DNA of 64,000 nt from Actinomadura opuntiae (GTDB lineage Bacteria; Actinomycetota; Actinomycetes; Streptosporangiales; Streptosporangiaceae), in NCBI RefSeq assembly GCF_030283205.1, contig NZ_JASNWF010000005.1, positions 124,001 to 188,000 on the forward strand, written 5' to 3'. Positions 58,262-64,000 of the stretch are shown in pieces; position 1 is the stretch's first letter; each line of letters starts with the position of its first letter. The position numbers and the translations under genes were made by a program. A model generated the notes under the pieces. The model was given only the letters and a program-made list of their open reading frames with translations. It searched no databases and was not told where the DNA came from.

Positions 58262-58996
58262 ATGCGAGTCCGGGCATCCGTCCGGTTCCACCACCGCGAG
58301 CGCGTCTGCGCCGCCGCCGGGGTCGTGCTCGTCGCGACCGCGCTCGGCGTCCCCGGCTGCGACCCCGGCCACGACTCCTACTCGGCGCCGTGCGGCGTCG
58401 TCGTCGACGGCTCCGCGTCCGGGCAGAACTTCGACGCCGACAAGCGCGTCACCGAGCTGCTCCCCGGCTTCCTGCGTGCCAACAAGTGCAAGACGCTCAC
58501 CTACGTCCCGCTCGACACCGACTCCCGCGGCTCGGTCTGCTCGCACAAGGACCTCGACCTCGATCCCGACCTCGGCGCGGGCACCGACAAGGAGGCGATC
58601 CGCGCCGGGCGGCAGAGCCGGGCCCTCAAGGACGCGCACGCCGTGCTGGCCTGCCTGCACGCCGGGCGTCCCAAGTCGGACGTGCTGGGCGCGCTCGCCC
58701 GCGCCGCGGACCAGCGGCCGGACGGCAAGGGCACCTACCACGTCCTCGTGGTCAGCGACATGCTGCAGACCGACCGGACGGTCGACCTCACCCACGCCGA
58801 CCTGAGCACCGCGGCGAAGCGGCGCGCGATCCTCGACGGCCCGTTCAAGGGCCGCGTCCCGGACCTCGGCGGGACGGCGCTGGAGATCACCGACCGCGGG
58901 CGGACGCTGAAGGACACGCGGCAGTCCGTGGGGCTCAACGCCTTCTGGACGCAGCTGTTCGCCACCGCCGGACACCCCACCGTGAAGTACGACTGA
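58262..58996 (+). CDS. vWA-like lipoprotein
   Basis: This 244-residue protein has a signal peptide with a lipobox-like LGVPGCDP (Cys at about residue 33). Then a von Willebrand A-like segment: CGVVVDGSASGQNF (D-x-S-x-S metal site, residues 44-57) and HVLVVSDMLQT. Additional Cys residues (NKCKTL, GSVCSHK, AVLACLH) may form disulfides outside the cell. vWA domains sense or bind protein ligands. It probably displays on the outer face of the membrane as a sensor for the operon. Confidence 0.75.
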   Translation: MRVRASVRFHHRERVCAAAGVVLVATALGVPGCDPGHDSYSAPCGVVVDGSASGQNFDADKRVTELLPGFLRANKCKTLTYVPLDTDSRGSVCSHKDLDLDPDLGAGTDKEAIRAGRQSRALKDAHAVLACLHAGRPKSDVLGALARAADQRPDGKGTYHVLVVSDMLQTDRTVDLTHADLSTAAKRRAILDGPFKGRVPDLGGTALEITDRGRTLKDTRQSVGLNAFWTQLFATAGHPTVKYD

Positions 58997-59010
58997 CCCC
59001 GGAGGACAGC

Positions 59011-60498
59011 ATGGCCGCCCCACAATCCGCTCCGCGCCGCCGCAGGCGGCGGGAGGCCCCCGACCCCGAGACCGCCGCCGCCGGCACCGCCGCGCCGGGC
59101 GCGCCGCCCCCCGCCGTCGTCCCGCCGGGCGTGCAGGGCCGCGCGATGCTGGACGGCGCGCGCGCCGCCACGGCCCGCGAGTACGACGAGTGGTCGTTCG
59201 CGCCGCGAACGCGGCTGCCGTACCTGGAGCGCCTCCGGCACGAGCGCGAGCAGGCCGTCGCGTCGAACGCCGCGAGCGCGTTCGCGGCGGCGCGCGCCAT
59301 CCTCGGGCAGGTCCGCCACCAGCGCCGCGACGAGCGGCACGCGGCCGCCACCGCGCAGGCCCGCCTGGACCAGGCGCTGCGCCGGCGCGACCGCGCCTAC
59401 GAGCGGGAGGACATCACGCTGGCGGGCCTCGACGTGCTCGCCGGGCAGCACATGCCGCCGGACCGTCCGGGATGGGACGACGCGGACGTCCCCGACGACG
59501 ACCCGGACGACCCGACGGCCACAGCAGACGCCGGGGACGCCGGGGACGCCGGGGACGCCGGCGACACCGTGCGGAACGCCGACCCGCACGGCCCGCCCAA
59601 CCTGGGATCCGCGGATCCCGGACTGGGCGGCGAGCGACCGGCCCCCGCCCCCGGCGACCGGGAGAAGGCGGACGCGGCGCCCGTCACGCGCGGCGGGCGG
59701 CGCCGGCTCGGCTGGATGGGTCCGGCGGACGGCTCGCCCTTCGCCATGCCGATGCCGGAGCGGTACAAGCGGTACATCCTCGTGGCGCTGATCGCGGTGG
59801 AGGTGCCGATCTACCACGACATCTTCCTGCACCTGCACGGCGCCGACGACTGGTTGACCTGGGCCTACACGCTGCCGGTCGCGCTCGGCATGGTCGCCGC
59901 GCCGCACCTGGCGGGCCGGCTGTTCCGCCACCGGCACCTCATGCCGGTGGAGCGGATCGCGCCGGTCCTGGTGGCGGCCACGATGGTGCTGTGGGCGGTG
60001 GGGGCGCTCGCGCTCGGCTGGCTGCGCCAGCAGGTGCTGCTCGTCCCCCGCAGGGACCCGGAGACCGGCCAGGACATCGGCGGTGTGCACCAGCTCGGCC
60101 TGCAGCACGGGCACATCGCGATGACCGCCGTCTTCGCGATCATCCTGCTGCTGTCCGGGCTGATCGCGTTCACCCTCGGCATGGCGGAGGAGCACCCCGC
60201 GGTCGCCGCCTACCGCGCCGCCGTCCGGGTCAGCGAGCGTGCCCAGGCGCTGTTCCTGGAGGCGACGTCGGAGGAGTCGAGGACGCGGGACTCGACGCTG
60301 GTCCCGGAGGAGGAGCAGCTCCGCGCGCACTGGCACGAGGCGCAGGAGCGCAGGACCGCGATCACGCAGGAGCACCTCGCCGCCGAGAAGGTCTACCTGG
60401 ACGCCGTGGCGCTCGGCATCGGCAGGCCCACCACCACGCAGGCCGTCTCCGCGTACCTCGACGAGCCGCCCGCGGGCGGGGACGGCGGCGCGCCGTGA
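59011..60498 (+). CDS. Membrane protein with coiled-coil and AGD repeats
   Basis: This 495-residue protein has a helical N-terminal region (SNAASAFAAARAILGQVRHQ), a low-complexity acidic linker encoded by a 9-bp tandem repeat (GCCGGGGAC, 59530-59565, giving AGD units) and about four transmembrane segments between residues 245 and 390 (YILVALIAVEVPIYHDIFL, WAYTLPVALGMVAAPHL, IAPVLVAATMVLWAVGAL, MTAVFAIILLLSGLIAF). A cytoplasmic helical tail follows. ATG 59011 has GGAGGA upstream. Not recognised. Its stop overlaps the GTG of the radical-SAM gene. Confidence 0.7.
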   Translation: MAAPQSAPRRRRRREAPDPETAAAGTAAPGAPPPAVVPPGVQGRAMLDGARAATAREYDEWSFAPRTRLPYLERLRHEREQAVASNAASAFAAARAILGQVRHQRRDERHAAATAQARLDQALRRRDRAYEREDITLAGLDVLAGQHMPPDRPGWDDADVPDDDPDDPTATADAGDAGDAGDAGDTVRNADPHGPPNLGSADPGLGGERPAPAPGDREKADAAPVTRGGRRRLGWMGPADGSPFAMPMPERYKRYILVALIAVEVPIYHDIFLHLHGADDWLTWAYTLPVALGMVAAPHLAGRLFRHRHLMPVERIAPVLVAATMVLWAVGALALGWLRQQVLLVPRRDPETGQDIGGVHQLGLQHGHIAMTAVFAIILLLSGLIAFTLGMAEEHPAVAAYRAAVRVSERAQALFLEATSEESRTRDSTLVPEEEQLRAHWHEAQERRTAITQEHLAAEKVYLDAVALGIGRPTTTQAVSAYLDEPPAGGDGGAP

Positions 60499-61229
60499 GG
60501 GCGCCGTGCGCGCAGGAGGAGCCGGTGCTGCGCGTCAGCCGGATCGTCCATCCGGTGACGGTGCTCGGTCCGGGGCGCAGGCTGGTGATCTGGGTGCAGG
60601 GCTGCGGCCTGGCCTGCGCGGGATGCATGTCGCGGGACACCTGGGACCCGGGCGGCGGGACCGCGCTGCCGGTGACCGCGCTCGGCGCCGCCTGCCGGGG
60701 CCTGCTGGCGCGCGGCGCGGACGGGGTCACGGTGTCCGGCGGTGAGCCGCTCGACCAGGCTCCGGCGCTGGCCGCCCTGCTCGCCGCCCTGCGCCCCGCT
60801 CTGCGTCACGCCGCGGACGTCCTGGTGTACACCGGCTACGAGACGGATGAGGCGCTGCGGATCGGCGCGGCGGTGCTCCGGCACGCCGACGCCGTCATCA
60901 CCGGACGTTACGACGCCGCCCGGCCGACCCGGCTGGTGTGGCGCGGCTCGGCGAACCAGTCGCTGCTGCCGCTCACCGGCCTCGGCCGCCGCCGCTACAC
61001 CGAGCATCTGGACCGTGAGGCCGACCCGGCCCCGCTGGAGGTCTTCCCGGACGGGGACGGCCTGCAGGTCGTCGGCGTCCCCCAGCGCGGGGACCTGCGG
61101 CGGCTCGAGACCGGCCTGGCCCGCGAGGGCGCCCCGCCGCGCACCGTCTCGTGGCGGTCCGCGCGCGGTACCCCGTCGAGCCCCACCATCCCGCCGTCCC
61201 GTCGAACCGAGGAGAGGGACCATGCCTGA
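60495..61229 (+). CDS. Radical-SAM activase-like protein (NrdG/PflA type)
   Basis: This 244-residue protein has the cluster motif C37-x3-C41-x2-C44 in QGCGLACAGCMS, and GVTVSGGEPLDQ, which contacts SAM in the glycyl-radical activating enzymes NrdG and PflA. VLVYTGYETDEAL and ADAVITGRYD match the anaerobic ribonucleotide reductase activase pattern. No glycyl-radical enzyme is in the window, so another target is likely. It starts at GTG 60495 (overlap GTGA) or GTG 60525, and ends in a variable Arg/Ser/Pro tail that overlaps the next ATG by 8 bp. Confidence 0.85.
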   Translation: MRAPCAQEEPVLRVSRIVHPVTVLGPGRRLVIWVQGCGLACAGCMSRDTWDPGGGTALPVTALGAACRGLLARGADGVTVSGGEPLDQAPALAALLAALRPALRHAADVLVYTGYETDEALRIGAAVLRHADAVITGRYDAARPTRLVWRGSANQSLLPLTGLGRRRYTEHLDREADPAPLEVFPDGDGLQVVGVPQRGDLRRLETGLAREGAPPRTVSWRSARGTPSSPTIPPSRRTEERDHA

Positions 61230-62415
61230 GTACATCGCCGAGCTGCACGGGCTCGCGCCGCTGCCGTCCGCCGACGTCCTCGGCCACGCCCCGCTGTACT
61301 CCGAGGACGAGCACTACGGTCCGGGCGACGTCCGCCACGTCCGCGAGTCGGGCGTCAGCTTCGGCAGCCCGCTGCTGTATCCGGTGGACGACGTGCCGCG
61401 CGGCCGCGGCCGCGCCGTGGAGGCCGTCTTCGCCTTCGACCTGGACGAGCTGGGCGGCCGCCGCCGGTACACGGCCGCGCGGTTCCGCGTCACCCTCGCC
61501 GACGAGCGGGCCATCGCGCGGCGGGTGCGTCCGGAGCCGCCGGCGGCGCCGTGGACCGGCCGGTTCCGGCCGGGCGGCGGGCGTGTCGCGGTCCGCGTCT
61601 CCGGCCTGCAGACGCACCGGTTCGGCTGCGCCTACCGCGACCCGCAGGGGCGGGCGCTGGACGGCCGGTCCTACCTGGTGAGCGCCCTGCTCGACGTCCC
61701 CGAGGGGCTCGCGGAGCTGGCCGGCACGCTCAGCGCGGAGGTGGAGATCGCGCGGACCGTGTTCGAGTTCACCACGCACCGCGCGGCGTACACCTTCGAC
61801 GTCCAGCCCCGGTTCGCGGTGCCGCTGCCCGGACCGGACGGCGGGGGCGCGGCGGTCCGGCTCTGCCTGGCCGCCGATGTGGAGCGCTACAGCCGGCACG
61901 GCATCGGCGCCGCCGAGCGCACCCAGCGGCGGCTGCTCGCCGTCCTGGACGCGGCGCTGCGGGAGGCGGGCGTCGACCCCTCGTCCGTCCCGGCGCAGGA
62001 GCAGGGCGACGGCCGGTTCCTGGCCTTCCCGCCGGGGATCGACGAGACGAAGGTCGTCCCCGGCCTGGTCGCCGGGCTGCGCGCCGCCGTCCGCCGGACG
62101 AACCGCGACCTCGGGGAGCAGGCGCGGGTGCGGCTGCGCGCGGCGCTGCACCGCGGCCTGGTGAAGCCCGCCCCGAACGGGTACGTCGGGGACGCCTCCA
62201 TCGCCGTGCACCGGATCCTCGACTCCCCGCCGATCCGGGAGGCGCTGAAGGCGAACCCGGCACGCGACCTCGCCCTGATCGTCCCGGACCTGCTGTACCG
62301 GGACGTGATCGCGCAGAACCTGGACGGCCTCGATCCGGCGCGCTTCGAACGCGTGGTCGCCGAGCTGGAGGACAAGGGCTTCACCGAGGTCTGCTGGCTC
62401 ACCGTCCCCGACTGA
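61222..62415 (+). CDS. Protein with C-terminal class III nucleotide-cyclase-like domain
   Basis: This 397-residue protein has a beta-rich N-terminal 200 residues of unknown type. The C-terminal part reads like a class III cyclase homology domain: first metal Asp219 in LAADVERYS, hairpin QEQGDGRFLAFP with Asp263 (family pattern KxxGDxxMA, here Glu replaces Lys), then LHRGLVKPAPNGYVGDASIAVHRI with Arg331 at the transition-state position. Residue matches are by eye. It could make a cyclic nucleotide or only bind one. ATG 61222 has GGAGAGGG upstream. It is the last gene of the rightward arm. Confidence 0.6.
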   Translation: MPEYIAELHGLAPLPSADVLGHAPLYSEDEHYGPGDVRHVRESGVSFGSPLLYPVDDVPRGRGRAVEAVFAFDLDELGGRRRYTAARFRVTLADERAIARRVRPEPPAAPWTGRFRPGGGRVAVRVSGLQTHRFGCAYRDPQGRALDGRSYLVSALLDVPEGLAELAGTLSAEVEIARTVFEFTTHRAAYTFDVQPRFAVPLPGPDGGGAAVRLCLAADVERYSRHGIGAAERTQRRLLAVLDAALREAGVDPSSVPAQEQGDGRFLAFPPGIDETKVVPGLVAGLRAAVRRTNRDLGEQARVRLRAALHRGLVKPAPNGYVGDASIAVHRILDSPPIREALKANPARDLALIVPDLLYRDVIAQNLDGLDPARFERVVAELEDKGFTEVCWLTVPD

Positions 62416-62482
62416 CCGCCACCGGACGGCGTTCTTGAACGCTATATGGCCGGCGGCCGCTGCGGGTGATTACCCTGCTCGC

Positions 62483-63307
62483 GTGGCGGATGCGGACTAC
62501 CGGGAACTGAATCGCGCTTTGTGGGACGAGCGGGTCGCGATCCATGCGGCCAGCGAGTTCTACGACGTCGCCGGGTTCAAGGCCGGCGGGACGGCTCTGC
62601 GCGACTTCGAGGTCGCCGAGGTGGGGCCGGTGGCCGGCCGGCGGCTGGTGCATCTGCAGTGCCATTTCGGGCTCGACACGCTGTCGTGGGCGCGGCTCGG
62701 CGCAAGGGCGACCGGGCTCGATTTCTCCGGGGCCGCCATCGAGACCGCGGACGGGATAGCGGCCGAGTGCGCTATCCCGGCGCGGTTCGTGCAGGCCGAC
62801 GTGTATGACGCGGTCGAGGCGCTGGGCGAGACCTACGAGATCGTCTATACCGGGCTCGGGGCGCTGGGATGGCTTCCGGACATGGACCGCTGGGCGCGGG
62901 TCGTCGCGGAACTGCTGGAACCGGGCGGGTTCCTTCACCTCAGCGAATTCCATCCGTTCACCGAGGTCCTGGATTTCACGGACGGCTCGACCGTCACCTA
63001 CGACTACTTCGACAGGTCGCCGCAGGTCTGGGACAAGCCCGGCACCTACACCGACGGCGACCAGAACACGCGCCACACCCGGTCCGTGCAGTTCCAGCAC
63101 GGTCTCGGCGAGATCGTCAGCGCGCTCGCCGCGGCGGGGCTGCGCATCGACTTCCTGCACGAACACGACCACACGCTGTTCGAGCGGTTCCGGTCGCTGG
63201 AGCGGCACGGCAGGATCTACCGGCTTCCGGCGGGCCGTCCGCGGGTGCCGCTGATGTATTCGCTGCGCGCCACGCGCCCGGCGGTCGTTCCCGCAGCGTC
63301 CGCATGA
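62483..63307 (+). CDS. SAM-dependent methyltransferase
   Basis: This 274-residue class I methyltransferase shows motif I-like LVHLQCHFGLDTLS followed by GLDFSGAAIETAD, and a later IVYTGLGALGWLPDM (motif IV). The substrate is unknown; relatives are annotated as generic class I methyltransferases. GTG 62483 starts VADADYRELNRALWDERV, the typical N-terminus. It is 67 bp after the cyclase-like gene and may be independent of that operon. Confidence 0.88.
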   Translation: MADADYRELNRALWDERVAIHAASEFYDVAGFKAGGTALRDFEVAEVGPVAGRRLVHLQCHFGLDTLSWARLGARATGLDFSGAAIETADGIAAECAIPARFVQADVYDAVEALGETYEIVYTGLGALGWLPDMDRWARVVAELLEPGGFLHLSEFHPFTEVLDFTDGSTVTYDYFDRSPQVWDKPGTYTDGDQNTRHTRSVQFQHGLGEIVSALAAAGLRIDFLHEHDHTLFERFRSLERHGRIYRLPAGRPRVPLMYSLRATRPAVVPAASA

Positions 63308-63360
63308 GCCGGTGAGAGCGCGGCTCGCAGACGCTGCCGCCCGTCCCGCTGACAATACTG

Positions 63361-63591
63361 TTGGAGCTGGTCAGCCGGATATGGCAGGAGTATGGGGGAG
63401 GCGTCAGGGGACGGCCCGGCGCCGCGCCCCGCCTCATGCTGGGGGCGCGGGTCCCGGCGTCCGCGCTGGCCGCGGCGATCCGCCGGACGGGCGCGACCAC
63501 GGTGTTCGTCTGGTCGCAGACCCCTGACACTGGCAGCAATAGGAGGCCACCAAGACAACGGCCGCTTCCCCGAGGACGACCAGCACCGTGA
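63361..63591 (+). pseudogene. Fragment of a MerR-type regulator C-terminal domain
   Basis: About 55 residues (RLMLGARVPASALAAAIRRTG, TTVFVWSQTPDTG) resemble the cobalamin-binding-like C-terminal domain of actinomycete MerR regulators. There is no N-terminal HTH upstream and the similarity stops after DTG. It seems to be a remnant. From 63592 to 63873 no gene is convincing. Confidence 0.5.
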
Positions 63592-63873
63592 CACGGACGA
63601 CACCGTGGCCCTGGCGGGCGACCTGGCCCCGGCGCTGACGGCCGCGAGGCAGGTGCCTACGGTGCGGCGAACCCGTCGTCAGCAGACCGCTCCGCATACG
63701 CCCGAAGCCACCCGGCCACCCCAACAAGCGAGCCGTGCCACGAACCGCGCAATGCCCCGGCCTGGGCTCCGGGACGGAGCGGCTGCGGCAGTTCCGGCTA
63801 CCTCGGGCCCTTTCGCGGTTTGTGGGCCGATAGCCTGCACGTGTGCGGAAACCGGTGTCTGGGAGCGACCAAG

Positions 63874-64000
63874 ATGGCTGACGCCGAAGACGTCCGCCGG
63901 TTGGCACTCGCGCTACCTCACGTGGTCGAGATCGACAGCGACGGCTTCGATTTCCGGGTCGGAGGCAAAGGGTTCGTCTGGTCCTACCCCGAGCGCAGAC
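63874..64000 (+). CDS. MmcQ/YjbR family protein, 3'-truncated by window edge
   Basis: Only the first 42 residues are present: MADAEDVRRLALALPHVVEI and RVGGKGFVWSYPER, the typical start of MmcQ/YjbR (CyaY-like fold) DNA-binding-like proteins. ATG 63874 is chosen for the conserved start; the gene continues beyond base 64000. Confidence 0.75.
   Translation, partial: MADAEDVRRLALALPHVVEIDSDGFDFRVGGKGFVWSYPERR

Noticed and set aside
59530..59565. Four 9-bp tandem repeats as a regulatory or phase-variable repeat
   Set aside because: They are in frame in a flexible acidic linker (AGD units), so copy-number change would not shift the frame.

Overview
The window is very GC-rich, with compact genes, frequent GTG starts, ATGA/GTGA gene overlaps, several probably leaderless genes and an actinomycete-type integrative conjugative element. 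It comes from a filamentous or related actinomycete. A Streptosporangiales / Thermomonosporaceae-like host is my guess; no rRNA or other marker is present to prove it.

Layout. (1) 1-7.4 kb, chromosome: the end of an HtrA-like protease, a DUF2236 protein, an ArfB-type ribosome-rescue hydrolase, a cupin, a DHA2 transporter divergent from a histidine kinase/response regulator pair, and a truncated LuxR-type ATPase. (2) 7430-26124, an 18.7-kb actinomycete integrative and conjugative element (AICE), bounded by 23-bp direct repeats and inserted in the 3' end of a secreted repeat (propeller-like) protein gene. It carries a TraB/FtsK translocase with Spd-like small membrane genes, a repeat field that could be the transfer locus (clt), several small regulators, a four-gene chain of tiny coupled genes, a strongly structured non-coding segment with CRISPR-like repeats, a DUF3987 replication protein, an excisionase-like protein, a repressor and a tyrosine integrase. 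(3) 26-46 kb, chromosome: a beta-oxidation pair, SDR, topoisomerase IB, a metallophosphoesterase/BON/nucleotidyltransferase operon, a secreted GH1, an NlpC/P60 hydrolase behind a long leader, an old yellow enzyme, decayed LuxR and ADP-ribosylglycohydrolase genes, dienelactone hydrolase, thioesterase, P450, tRNA-Lys with a decayed IS beside it, and a Crp-family regulator. (4) 47-62.4 kb: two divergent, tightly coupled operons facing a 358-bp control region. Leftward: Ser/Thr kinase, coiled-coil membrane protein, ClpB-like AAA+ ATPase, zinc-ribbon/FHA protein and a TPR-CHAT protease. Rightward: a hypothetical protein, a vWA-like lipoprotein, a membrane protein, a radical-SAM activase-like enzyme and a protein with a class III nucleotide-cyclase-like C-terminus. 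(5) A methyltransferase, a MerR fragment and the start of a MmcQ/YjbR gene close the window.

How the genes may work together. Region 4 is the best candidate for an undescribed system. A membrane kinase could signal by phosphothreonine to the FHA adaptor. That adaptor is translationally coupled to an unfoldase-like ATPase and a CHAT protease, which looks like a gated proteolytic effector. The opposite arm adds sensors (vWA lipoprotein, membrane protein) and two enzymes, a radical-SAM protein and a cyclase-like protein, that could make or modify a signal. Five TTCCATGGAA-type boxes, with 19-bp and 38-bp spacings, lie between the two arms and suggest shared control. This assembly resembles known NTP-dependent conflict systems in its parts, but its wiring is inferred from gene order only.

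The AICE appears intact for integration and transfer apart from one frame-disrupted small gene at 8327-8591. Its replication module is not of the common RepSA or primase-polymerase type that I would recognise.
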